Assembly (NCBI RefSeq): GCF_037325665.1
Contig: NC_090260.1
Span: 27,883,633 to 27,947,632, forward strand
Direction of reading: 5' to 3'
DNA: 64,000 nt
DNA from: Littorina saxatilis
Taxonomy: Eukaryota; Mollusca; Gastropoda; Littorinimorpha; Littorinidae
Positions 33,668 through 42,879 of this stretch are shown here, in pieces. A program made the position numbers and the translations under genes. Positions within the stretch are counted from its first letter, which is position 1. Each line of letters starts with the position of its first letter. The notes beneath the pieces are model-generated. The model saw nothing but the letters and a program-made list of their open reading frames with translations, was not told the DNA's origin and searched no databases.

Positions 33668-36600
33668 GTGTTGGGGCGGGGGTGTTCAAAGAATTAAAAT
33701 AGAAAAAAACTCTATCTTCATGAAAAAGTACAATCCTACACATTCTCAAACTACATTGCAAGAAATCATTCGGCAGTGACATTTGGCGGCAGAGAATTAT
33801 GGTAACAAATTAAGTAGTTTACAAAGGGTTAGAAAGGTCCTAAAGGCCCACTCCACCTCGTGAAACAGCCCCTCTCACCGTCCCAGATCTGGTCTGGCTT
33901 TTACTTGGGATTAGACTAATCCTCCTCTTGGTCACATACCAAAAATGAGCAGCCTGGTGCTCTCTCTGCGCGGTGGTATTTGTTTTAAAGAATTAATTTG
34001 GTAAAAGGCACTGGCGCCATTTTCGGCAATTAATTCATAAAAATGCCAACTCACTACACCAAGCAGCAAGGGTGTTAATATTGGTATGTTACCAAATGGA
34101 GGGATGGTCTAGCTAATACCATGGCCAGATCTGACACAGTGAGGCGTACTGTTTTCACGAGGCAGAGTGGGCCTTTAATGTTTGAACACCTTACTCTTTG
34201 ATTTAAAGTGTGATATATTACCAACAAAATGAGCTCCAACCGCGATCTGAAAAAAATACGAAGGCATTAAAAGAAACTTCTATTGATCTCTCGTGTCAGC
34301 TTTAATAACAAAATACACAAAATTATAAGGCAAACTAAAAAGATAGTGATCAACATTTTATCGTGACAGTCAGCTCATTTATGCATTCCACATGAAAAGA
34401 AGATGACACACAGCTGTCATTTCTCAGTCTATCTCTCCAGTAATTTATGTTGATCAATGTTTACAGCTCATTTAAGACATCTCAAACAGGACATAAAATG
34501 TCAGCATTCAGAACAACGGCCAATAAGGCAAACACATTCTCATTCAGTGTAAAAACAATGTTTTGCGCTGATCGCAAATACATGTAAGATGTATATAAAT
34601 AACTGGGCAGGATTGTAGAGCAACTCACAAACACTATTATTTTCTAGGGCTGCACAAACAATGAGGATGTGCATGTTACACTCATCTTTTTAAAATTAAG
34701 AATATTGTGATGAACTGGGAGATTTAGCAACAGTAAAGAAAGTTTGAAACACAAAGAGAGGCAGGTCAAGGACAAAGTGATACTTACTCTCCTTCGTCCC
34801 AGCACAGCTCAGCCTCCTGAAATGAAACAAATCATGTTTGGTTATGATCCTGGGTCTGAATCATCTCAGAAGGCAACCTGCTGTCAAACAGCCTAAGATT
34901 TCTGATGGCATGTTTGAACTGATATTTACTTTCACGATGCTCTAAGAAAAGAAGAAATGCACACCTTTGTCTTACATTGAGCACATTTCATCAATTGACA
35001 CATGTTCCAAGTATCACAGACAGAGCGTCGTAATTCATAATCACATTTCTTAGCTTCATGACTTGAAGAATATGAGTTCTGATAATTGTATTTAAACTCA
35101 ATGCACGTTTTGTGTGGTAATATGGACCAATTCACTGATAAAGATCTACCAGGTCAGCGCATTATACTGTAAAGCATGTGTTTGTCCATTTGTGAAAAGT
35201 CAAAGTTGACTGCACTGATGTGATAACATTGTCTTCCTCATGCTTTTTACAAAATGTGTCAAGCTTCATGCTTTACTCTCTGTATCAAATGATGACCTAA
35301 GAACGTCAGGCATTCTATTTAGATTGGCAACACTCTTTATCATCGATTTACACACTGACTTTCGCGCTATTCATCTTTTTTAAGAGGCCAATAGTAAATC
35401 TGAGTCAGCACATTACTCCTAAACATGCAGAAAGGAAATCATTTCTAAGGACTTTCTGGACATTTGTGAGCACAAAACAATAACTTGAATGTGTGTGTGT
35501 GTGGAGGGGGGCAGTTCAAAGAATTAAAATAGGAAAACCTCTTTGTCATCATCAAAAAGTAAAATCCGACAATTCCTAAACTACCTTGCAAGAAATCATT
35601 CGTCAGTGACATATGGCGGCAAAGAATCATGGTAAAAATGTAAGCAGAGGTACTGAAGGCCCACTCCACCTCGTGAAACAGCCCCTCCTCACTGTCCTAG
35701 ATATAGTCTGGCTTTTACATGGGATAAGACTGATCCTCCACTTGGTCACATACCAACAATGAGCAGCCTGGTGCTCTCTGTGCACAGTGGTATTTTTTGT
35801 TTAAAGAATTAATTTGGTAAAAGGCACTGGCGCCATTTTCGGCAATTAATTCATAAAAATGCCAACTCACCACAGCAAGCAGCAAGGGTGTTAACATTGG
35901 TATGTTACCAAATGGAGGGATGGTCTAGCTAATACCATGGCCAGATCTGACACAGTGAGGCGCACTGTTTTCACGAGGCAGAGTGGGCCTTTAATGCTTG
36001 AACACCTTACTCTTTGGTTTACAGTGTAATATATTACCGATTCACGTTCCGCAGCCTCTCTGCGAGCTCTCAGTCTGAAAAAAAAATACGAATTCGGCAT
36101 TAAAAAAACCTTCTATTGATCTCTCGTGTCAGCTTTAAGAACAACAAACACAAATATATAAGGCAAAGGAAAAACATAGTGATCAACATTTGGTAGTGAC
36201 AGTCAGCTCATTTGTGCATTCCACATGAAAAGAAGATGACACACAGCTGTCATTTCTCAGTTTATCTCTCCAGTAATTTATGTTGATCAATGTTTACAGC
36301 TCATTTAAGACATCTCAAACAGTACATAAAATGTCAGCATTCAGAACAACGGCCAATATGGCAAACACAATCTCATTCGTTGCAAACACAATGTTTCTGC
36401 TTTTCGCATTAACATGTACATAAATACCTGGACAGACTCGTAGAGCAACTCATAAACACTATTACTTTCAAGGGCTGCACAAAAAATGAGGATGTGCATG
36501 TTACACTCATCTTTTTCTACACGTCCATGTTATAATTTTAAGATTATCTTTAGAAACATGCCTCAATAGTGTTGAAAGGTAAAATAAAATAAAATAAAGA

Positions 36601-37414
36601 ATATTGTTATGAACTGGCAGATTTTGCAAAAGTAAAGAAGCACAAAGAGAGGAAGGTCAAGGAGAATGTGATACTGACTCGTTTGGGATTATGCGTATCT
36701 CGGTCATCTGAAATGAAACAAATCATGTTTGGTAATGATGCTGTGTGTGAATCATCACAGAAGGCAACCTGCTGTCAAACGGCCAGGGGAATTCTGATTG
36801 CATGTTTGAACAAGCATTTACTTTAACAATTCTCTAAGAAAAAAAGGCATCAGCTTTGTTCTACATTGAGGACATTTAATCAAATGACACATTTTCCAAG
36901 TATCACAGACAGAGCGTCGCAAATCATTAAGTGCAACGCACACAAAAGTACACACACCCACATACACGCACACAAACACACACACACCCACATACACACA
37001 CATACACACACATACACACACACACGCACACACACACACACACACACGCACACACACACATACACATTCACACGAACAAACACGTTCGCATACACACACT
37101 AACAAACGCACGCACAAACCCATCCACACAAACACGCACACACACACACACTCACACGTACAAACACACACACACACACACACACAAACACACACGTACC
37201 CACACACACGCGCGCAGAAACACTTACACACACTCACTCTCACACACATTATCCATGCACACAAAGCACACACTCACACGGTCGTAGTCAGACACCCACA
37301 CACCCTTACCTGCACCTACACTAGCCCACACACATACACACACACACACACAAACACACACAAGCACACACAAGCACACACACACACGCACGCACACACA
37401 CAGACATACACACT

Positions 37415-37452
<38 letters not shown>

Positions 37453-38457
37453 GATCTATCCAGAACAGGTTGTCTTGTTTTGCTATCTTGCGTATCTCTT
37501 GTGTTTTGGCATTTCTACTGATGCAGCATTTTTGGCTCACGTAAGTGTAGCCTATGCGGTGCTAACTTTTGTCTGTCTGTGCGTGCGTGCGTGCGTGCGT
37601 ATGTATGTGTGTGTGTATGTCTGTGGTAGAAACTTCAACATTTGAAGACGTCATATTACATTGACGTCACATTATGACGTAAAAGGGTTAGACGTCACGC
37701 GAAGGAATTACTGAAAGTCTCGGTCATTGATATTTTGAGCGGGCCGAGACTAGTTGGCAGTCGTGTCCCTGTAAGTAGGCTACGTGCAGACAGACACACA
37801 CACAAAAATCCCTGCGCTTAGAACTGTACCCACGGAATACGCGCGATATAAGCCTCATATTGATTGATTGATTGATTGATTGAGACAGATCTAGATCTAG
37901 TGTCTCGCTTTCTTGCACAGTTTCACCTATGCTCTTTCTCTGTGTGTGTGTGTGTATACATGTGTGACGGAGTGATTGAGTTTGTGTTACTGTTTGTCGA
38001 TTTCTTACGTGAGCCTTGAAGGCTTCGCCTCTTGTTTTAGATGCACTCAGCGGTAACCGCTGTCTATAGAAAACAGCCAGAACGTTCAATTTTTTCTCAT
38101 GTGTTTTAATGGCTAGCAAATGCCCGCCAGTGGTTATATTCGAATGACACTTTGACAGTTCTAGTAACAATCATTAAATGATGACTGATGTGAAAACGCT
38201 TGTCTTCCTCATGCACAATTGTGTCAACCTTCATGCTTTATGCTCCATGTACGTCATATATTATTATTATTGGCAACACTCTTTATCATTGGTTTACTCA
38301 CTGACTTTTGCACTATTTACCACTGGCACTGCAAAGAGACCCATAATAAATCTGCGTCATGGCATTTCTCTTAAACATCTCAGAAATCAACCTGCTGCCA
38401 ATCAGCTGGGGGACTTCTGCTAACATGTTCAAACACATATTTTTTTCGCGATGCTCT

Positions 38458-38513
<56 letters not shown>

Positions 38514-41354
38514 TCGCACATCCCACACACACACACACAGGGGTGTTGCTAGACATTTTCATGTTGGGACATTTGGCCGAAACTGTCAGAAAGCTTTTGG
38601 ACATCTTGGAAAATTGTCGGCCATTATTTTGGCTCATACAAAGTCACCGCAACATTGAAGCACAAGACTCAAGAGGGGAACACCAATACATATATTCATT
38701 ATCTTAGGAACACAGATTACAGGGGCGGAACAGTTAAGCCAGAGGGGGGGGGGGGTACAACCTGGGGTCCAGGGTCCCGTTGGGGGTCTGGAGGGCAAAG
38801 CCCCCCTGAAGCAGAAGAATTTTAGCTATTTTATAAACAATTTGTGGCTTATCCTTGATTTTAAACATGATCAACTGGTGTCAGCAGCCACTCATTATTT
38901 CTATTAACGTTAGTATTAAAATTTAAATAATGGCAATTTATCTTCACTGGTCTAATATAGGCCTATGCTGATATCTGCTCCCGACATCATATAGTATGGT
39001 TAGAAGGAAGACATGTCGCATACTGTGACAATTAAACAATTAACTCTTCCCCCGGCTTTACAGACAGAATTTTTTTTTTTTTTTTTACATTTTATTTTAA
39101 TTTTTTTTGGAGGGGGGGGTCCGGAACCCCCGTAACAACCCCCCTAATCCGCCCCTAGATTATATGTTGCTTACTGCAACTGAAACAATCAGCTTTGCTG
39201 ATTTAACTACATCAGACACCAGTTCTCTGAAACTTTTTCAAACCATTAACTTTAATTTCTTGAAAGTAAAACTCTTCCAATCTTGTGCTAATCTTGACAA
39301 GCCTTGGGAAACATGACTGGTAAAACACCAATAATTAACCGTGTAGGGTGAGCCATTTGTTTGGAAACCACGATTTGGAGGACGCTTTTCATTCTCTGGC
39401 TCAGCAGATTTTGATTCGCGGTGACTATCGTCTGCTCTGTCGTCTGCTTCGATCGACTCGACAACACTACTACCACTCACATTGACACTGTCCACATTCG
39501 CGGTGTTGCTGTCATTTTGTCCGGAATCATTTACCTTGGCGAAGGGTAGCAAACCTTGGCCAATTTAGTTATTTCTTTTTTGGTTGCGACATGATGTTCA
39601 AATCCAAATCGAAAGCACTGACTGATTGATATAAAACTATCGCGAACCCATGAACGCAAACGCTGAGAGTGTGGTTTCCCTTGTCCAAGGGAAACCACTC
39701 TGGCATATATATTTTTTGGCACTGGCTTCCGTTCAAAACATTGATGTATCGTTTTTATATTTAGTCAAGTTTTGACTAAATATTTTAACATCGAGGGGGA
39801 ATCGAAACGAGGGTCGTGGTGTATGTGCGTGTGTGTGTGCGTGTGTGCGTATGTGTGTGTGTGTAGAGCGATTCAGACTAAACTACTGGACCGATCTTTA
39901 TGAAATTTGACATGAGAGTTCCTGGGTATGAAATCCCCGAACGTTTTTTTCATTTTTTGGATAAATGTCTTTGATGACGTCATATCCGGCTTTTCGTGAA
40001 AGTTGAGGCGGCACTGTCACGCTCTCATTTTTCAACCAAATTGGTTGAAATTTTGGTCAAGTAATTTTCGACGAAGGCCGGGGTTTGGTATTGCATTTCA
40101 GCTTGGTGGCTTAAAAATTAATGAGTGAGTTTGGTCATTAAAAATCTGAAAATTGTAAAAAAATATTTGTTTTATAAAACGATCCAAATTTACGTTCACC
40201 TTATTCTTTATCATTTTCTGATTCCAAAAACATATAAATATGTTATATTTGGATTAAAAACAAGCTCTGAAAATTAAAAATATAAAAATTATTATCAAAA
40301 TTAAATTGTCCAAATCAATTTAAAAACACTTTCATCTTATTTCTTGTCGGTTCCTGATTCCAAAAACATATAGATATGATATGTTTGGATTAAAAACACG
40401 CTCAGAAAGTTAAAACGAAGAGAGGTACAGAAAAGCGTGCTATCCTTCTCAGCGCAAGTACTACCCCGCTCTTCTTGTCAATTTCACTGCCTTTGCCGTG
40501 CGCGGTGGACTGACGCTGCTACGAGTATACGGTCTTGCTGCGTTGCATTGCGTTCAGTTTCATTCTGTGAGTTCGACAGCTACTTGACTAAATGTTGTAT
40601 TTTCGCCTTACGCGACTTGTTGGTATTCGCGAAGGAAATAAACGTGAGTCAGTTGACTAAGTACATCGGCAGCAGTTTTAGCAATCAAAGCCTGACCAAT
40701 ACAAAAAAATGGACAAACTTTGGCCGATTTAGGCGAATACTCTTCGGACATTTGGCCGATAGGGACAAGAAAGTGGACTGGGTGGCCGAGTGGTAACGCA
40801 CTTGCGCTCGGAAGCGAGAGGTTGCGAGTTCGACCCTGGGTCAGGGCGTTAGCAATTTTCTCCCCCCTTTCCTAACCTAGGTGGTGGGTTCAAGTGCTAG
40901 TCTTTCGGATGAGACGAAAAACCGAGGTCCCTTCGTGTACACTACATTGGGGTGTGCACGTTAAAGATCCCACGATTGACAAAAGGGTCTTTGCTGGCAA
41001 AATTGTATAGGCATAGATAAAAATGTCCACCAAAATACCCGTGTGACTTGGAATAATAGGCCGTGAAAAGAAGGATTCGCGCCGAATTGGCTGCGATCTG
41101 CTGGCCGATGTGAATGCGTGATGTATTGTGTAAAAAAATTCCATCTCACACGGCATAAATAAATCCCTGCGCCTTGAATATGTGCGCGATATAAATTGCA
41201 TACATTTTTTTTTAAATCCCTGCGCTTAGAACTGTACCCACGGAATACGCGCGATATAAGCCTCATATTGATTGATTGATTGATTGATTGAAAGTTTCGG
41301 CCAAAGTAAAAAAATAATCGGCGATTGGCCGAAGGGCCGACCCAAACGACACCC

Positions 41355-41440
<86 letters not shown>

Positions 41441-41465
41441 TGACACACATACACACACACACACA

Positions 41466-41526
<61 letters not shown>

Positions 41527-42046
41527 TCGCACACAATCTTGTGGCCGTATTCCAGTTCAGTGAAATCGGCAGCATGTGTAGGCCAGTCAAGAGTCCTTAT
41601 ATTTTTGGTGAACAGTTTCAAGACTGTCCTTGTTGCCAGTGCTTTATTCTACTTAGGTTGTACTGTGAAGAGAAGCTCATCTCTGTCATCCTACGGACAA
41701 TCCCATTGGATTTTACAATAAGACGGGAGTTCGTTGACATTATTAGTTTTCATTGCACAAAAACTGGTCAAATAAAAAGTCATAATATTATAAGCATTGT
41801 TACTTTATTGTTTTGTAGAGTACAAAATATACCAGAGCGATTTACCTTCTGGCAATGGTGAGAGATGTTCACGACTCTTTGGCACGTCTGGTTTCCACTG
41901 AACAGAAAAAAGAAAGCATATAGCCAATCTCTGTGTTTGCCCAAACAAGAACGAAAAGTAACTGACAGAGATACATTAAAACAAGTTCTTAGAAAAAAAT
42001 CTATAGATCTTAGCTGCTCTGAGATTACCATGTGCCTCGGATCCAT
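24186..42046 (-). CDS. gene M: unknown protein with tandem micro-exon cassettes
   Basis: I recognise no family. Thirteen exons on the minus strand join with consistent phase: 41897-41846, then micro-exon pairs 36707-36679/36074-36038, 34816-34788/34246-34222, 32515-32487/31752-31719 and 30433-30402/29660-29627, then 28659-28237, 27665-27495, 26623-26420 and 24296-24186. Introns are phase 0 except within each pair (phase 2) and before the first listed exon. From the ATG in the first micro-exon the product is 385 residues; from an upstream ATG at 42046, read without splicing, 452. The variable N-terminal part is short and partly charged; the 3' part is rich in Ser, Thr, Asn and Gly with no clear transmembrane segment. 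The four cassettes sit on tandem segments whose introns are alike while the first micro-exons differ strongly. The model rests on splice signals and phase only; the 5' end is least certain. Confidence 0.6.
24389..24762 (-). mobile_element. AAAGAAAG-tailed SINE, near full length, in gene M's last intron
   Basis: Reverse copy of the 2487-2899 element, from TTCTTTATTTGGTGTTTAACG to CCCCCTAACCCGCGGG, with few differences. Confidence 0.85.
25612..26110. mobile_element. 499 bp TTAA-flanked MITE
   Basis: TTAA lies at 25608-25611 and 26111-26114. The left end is AGGTACTGAACTTG and the right end reads on the other strand AGGCACAGTGCAGC, so only the outer few bases are inverted. It lies in gene M's last intron. 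A TTAA duplication suggests piggyBac- or Kolobok-type mobilisation. Confidence 0.5.
26420..26623 (-). CDS. gene M, penultimate exon
   Basis: Acceptor TTTTGATTTCAG, 68 codons in phase 0, donor CAG|GTGATG. It contains [10 protein letters not shown] and [17 protein letters not shown]. If the donor is not used the frame runs 15 residues further to TAA at 26375-26377, which would give a different C-terminus. Confidence 0.65.
26821..27258 (+). CDS. 145-codon open frame inside a gene M intron, doubtful
   Basis: Open on the strand opposite gene M. It reads for example [20 protein letters not shown] and has moderately protein-like composition. No splice partner, promoter or family is recognised. A short piece of it (GGTCAGAACAATGCGTCAAA) recurs in diverged form at about 27385-27405, so the region is partly duplicated. 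Chance or a retrocopy fragment are both possible. Confidence 0.2.
   Translation: MCGYVDLFYQHKSSPSINSNASLCDRALVNKVNILSLMGFDEEVTNLSSNLKKRHPQSRLVVLATNENTTASCSQTQTKIWTWVENMNRSMSSLQIKTVRSEDPLGRRTRGQNNASNNNKVCISVLDTIDYIRAKCVHKGVVHRP
27495..27665 (-). CDS. gene M, 57-codon exon
   Basis: Acceptor TGTTGCTGTGTAG, phase 0 to phase 0, donor CAG|GTTTTG. It contains [19 protein letters not shown] and [15 protein letters not shown]; three Cys occur in this exon. The alternation looks like beta strands, but no family is recognised. Confidence 0.65.
28237..28659 (-). CDS. gene M, large exon of 141 codons
   Basis: Acceptor CTCTTTCTTTCAG, donor AAG|GTGAGT, both strong. The first half is polar and rich in Asn, Gln, Lys and Gly. 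The second half has hydrophobic runs such as [13 protein letters not shown] and GRVDIYAG. It is the longest open exon and the best-supported piece of gene M. The minus frame continues past both splice sites by chance. Confidence 0.7.
29627..29660 (-). CDS. gene M micro-exon 1b (34 bp)
   Basis: Acceptor GGTTTTTTCAG, donor CAG|GTAATA. Enters in phase 2 and leaves in phase 0; reads [11 protein letters not shown], highly charged. Nearly identical to micro-exon 2b. Confidence 0.6.
30402..30433 (-). CDS. gene M micro-exon 1a (32 bp)
   Basis: Acceptor CTTCATTTCAG, donor GTAAGT. Starts in phase 0 and ends in phase 2; reads [10 protein letters not shown]. The flanking intron matches the other segments closely but the exon does not. 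Confidence 0.6.
31117..31171. repeat. (GT)n array in segment 1
   Basis: The same position in the other segments carries a shorter GT array (33629-33670 and about 35491-35503), so the microsatellite predates the duplication and has changed length since. Confidence 0.9.
31339..31671. mobile_element. 333 bp TTAA-flanked MITE in segment 2
   Basis: TTAA at 31335-31338 and 31672-31675. Inverted ends of about 100 bp begin AGGCCCACTC and include CTCGTGAAA and CAGATCT. Homologous copies at about 33843-34174 and 35654-35990 share the position in their segments; segment 1 keeps only the right half (about 29480-29585). So it inserted before the segments were duplicated. Confidence 0.8.
31719..31752 (-). 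CDS. gene M micro-exon 2b (34 bp)
   Basis: Acceptor GTTTTTTCAG, donor CAG|GTAATA. Reads [11 protein letters not shown] and differs from 1b in one codon. Confidence 0.6.
32487..32515 (-). CDS. gene M micro-exon 2a (29 bp)
   Basis: Acceptor AAATTTCAG, donor GTAAGT, phase 0 to 2. Reads VSYIMVVCT, hydrophobic and unlike the other first micro-exons. Confidence 0.55.
33843..34174. mobile_element. TTAA-type MITE, segment 3 copy
   Basis: Same inverted ends and position as 31339-31671; the left TTAA has decayed to CTAA. Confidence 0.75.
34222..34246 (-). CDS. gene M micro-exon 3b (25 bp)
   Basis: Acceptor TTTTTTTCAG, donor GTTG|GTAATA, phase 2 to 0. Reads SRLELILL, unlike the charged b exons of segments 1, 2 and 4. 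The pair length of 54 bp keeps the frame. Confidence 0.5.
34788..34816 (-). CDS. gene M micro-exon 3a (29 bp)
   Basis: Acceptor TTTCATTTCAG, donor GTAAGT, phase 0 to 2. Reads EAELCWDEG, acidic. Confidence 0.55.
35654..35990. mobile_element. TTAA-type MITE, segment 4 copy
   Basis: Same inverted ends and position as 31339-31671, with the left TTAA lost. Confidence 0.7.
36038..36074 (-). CDS. gene M micro-exon 4b (37 bp)
   Basis: Acceptor TTTTTTTTTCAG, donor TCG|GTAATA, phase 2 to 0. Reads [12 protein letters not shown], strongly charged and related in style to 1b and 2b. Confidence 0.55.
36679..36707 (-). CDS. gene M micro-exon 4a (29 bp), possible start
   Basis: Acceptor TTTCATTTCAG, donor GTCAGT, phase 0 to 2. 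Reads MTEIRIIPN. The exon begins with ATG, but the acceptor is shared with the other segments, so ATG may be internal. Confidence 0.5.
36930..37450. repeat. CA-rich array
   Basis: About 520 bp of imperfect CA with GC and TA steps, inside the fourth segment. It leads directly towards the family A copy at 37532. Confidence 0.95.
37532..38036 (-). mobile_element. family A repeat, reverse copy with a SINE tail inside
   Basis: Collinear in reverse with 1047-1550. At about 37805-37885 it contains the tail of an (ATTG)n SINE (AGAACTGTACCCACGGAATA to TTGATTGATTG), inserted after the GCAGACAGAC run. Confidence 0.85.
38720..39157. mobile_element. 438 bp hAT-type MITE
   Basis: The left end CAGGGGCGGA faces TCCGCCCCTA at the right. 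AGATTA occurs on both sides and may be part of an 8 bp duplication. The subterminal CCCCC/GGGGG blocks resemble non-autonomous hAT elements. It is non-coding. Confidence 0.65.
39160..39722 (-). pseudogene. probable N-terminal remnant of a hAT-type transposase
   Basis: Two overlapping minus frames carry [32 protein letters not shown] and [15 protein letters not shown]. An acidic or Ser-rich leader followed by RxFQxxW is typical of the N-terminus of hAT or ZMYM-like proteins with a TTF-type domain; here the W is out of frame. No DDE or dimerisation region was found, so only a remnant is present. The family call is tentative. Confidence 0.35.
39757..40620 (-). mobile_element. 864 bp dispersed element with TTTAGTCAAG termini
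   Basis: One end reads TATTTAGTCAAGTTTTGAC and the other CTTGACTAAATGTTG then CGCCTTACGCGACTTGT. Inside, the phrase TTCCAAAAACATATA(A/G)ATATG recurs about 115 bp apart. A 74 bp fragment of the CGCGACTT end lies at 63884-63957. I remember this sequence as very common in Littorina. No coding region was seen, so the class is unknown. Confidence 0.7.
40777..41285 (+). mobile_element. tRNA-derived SINE with doubled 3' end
   Basis: The head GGTGGCCGAGTGGTAACGC (A box) and GGTTGCGAGTTCGACCC (B box) look derived from a Ser- or Leu-type tRNA. The core TGCACGTTAAAGATCCCACG follows. Two tails occur in series: one ending GCGCGATATAAATTGCATAC, then CCTGCGCTTAGAACTGTACC to (ATTG)n. The doubled tail is also present at 63411-63812. 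Confidence 0.85.
41358..41530. repeat. (AC)n array
   Basis: A long, nearly pure CA array with a single GGTG interruption, next to the hAT-like element. It ends ACATTCGCACA, the same phrase found in the left CA array at 38511-38520. Confidence 0.95.
41846..41897 (-). CDS. gene M, candidate 5' exon (52 bp)
   Basis: Acceptor TTTTTCTGTTCAG, donor AAG|GTAAAT. It reads [17 protein letters not shown] after one phase-2 base and ends in phase 0, fitting micro-exon 4a. The minus frame is also open through the acceptor to an ATG at 42046, so this could instead be the 3' part of a 201 bp first exon. Confidence 0.4.
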
Positions 42047-42151
42047 CAGTTTTCAATTGCAGCTGTCCCCCTACCACCACATCGTCTCGGTACTTTTTTT
42101 CATTTCATAAACGTACAGTGCAGATGGCGGTCAAAGGTTTTGGTTGTTTAA

Positions 42152-42875
42152 AGGCACAGTAAGCCTCCCGTAAACCATCACAGAGCTCCCCGAGCGTCTA
42201 AATACAGTACAAGCATACTTCCATTTGAACGCTCACCGAACGGGAACATCCTGGCTGCTTTCTGTCGAGCGTGAGACATTTTCAAAGAATTTATTTTCGT
42301 AGACTTGTTCGTTAACAACAACGGCGCCTCGTTTTTGCGCTAGACCTAACTTTTAAAATCTAAATAATAAATTGACAGCTTGTTACACAAACATTCTTTA
42401 ATCATAAAAGAATTCGTTTTTCATCAAGACAAGATCAGAACAATTCGAAGTTGTGAAAGTTTAAAAAAAAGAAAAGCCCGGAAGCAGGGTCACGCAAGGG
42501 TCGTAGCAGACGAAGGTTTATCAGTGCAAACTATCGCCGTTCCTCTCAACAGTCAAAAGCCATCGCTAGAGTTCTTGTGACCACAGCCGTTGTTTCGTGC
42601 ATAAAAAACGTGCTATTGTAGATAAGCTCACATCGAGTCGCATTCATGACTAACTGACGACTGCATTGTGAAAAAGGAAAACTGGATCACACGGGTTCAC
42701 GATGGCTCAGGGGTAAGATAAACCACGCAAAAATAAATTCTTTGAAAATTGTTCGCTCTTTACGGAGGGCACCTAGGATGTTCTCAATTGGTGAGTGTTT
42801 AAATGAAAGGGTGTTTGTACTGTGTGTAAAAGCCTGACCGTATCTGTGATGGTTTACGGGAGGCTTACTCTGCCT
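42152..42875. mobile_element. 724 bp TTAA-flanked MITE with long inverted ends
   Basis: TTAA at 42148-42151 and 42876-42879. The left end AGGCACAGTAAGCCTCCCG faces AGGCAGAGTAAGCCTCCCG on the other strand. Inverted similarity continues with gaps for about 150 bp to AAAGAATTTATTTTCG. There is no open frame of note. A piggyBac or Kolobok type is possible from the TTAA. Confidence 0.85.
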
Positions 42876-42879
42876 TTAA

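Larger units (their letters stand above)
29440..38460 (-). repeat. tandem array of about four 2 kb segments carrying the gene M micro-exon pairs
   Basis: Anchor blocks recur in order: TTACCAAATGGAGGGATGGTC (near 29490, 31578, 34085 and 35898), TCAGCATTCAGAACAACGGCC, and ATCATCTCAGAAGGCAACCT or similar beside each first micro-exon. Spacing is about 1.8-2.5 kb. Segment 2 has an extra internal duplication of about 390 bp (near 32680-33030 and 33070-33425). The segment around 36.9-38.15 kb is interrupted by a CA array and a family A element, and a partial fifth segment (about 38160-38460) precedes the hAT-like element. Confidence 0.85.
38538..41357. mobile_element. 2.8 kb hAT-like element inserted in a CA array
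   Basis: The left end is CAGGGGTGTTG and the right end reads on the other strand CAGGGGTGTCG; TTTGGCCGAAACT-type sequence is also inverted between the two sides (38567-38585 and 41290-41305). CAGGGGTG ends are typical of hAT elements. Both flanks are CA repeats (38461-38537, 41358-41530), so an 8 bp duplication of CACACACA cannot be told from the background. It holds a 438 bp MITE, an 864 bp dispersed element and a SINE, plus short remains of a coding region. Confidence 0.7.
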
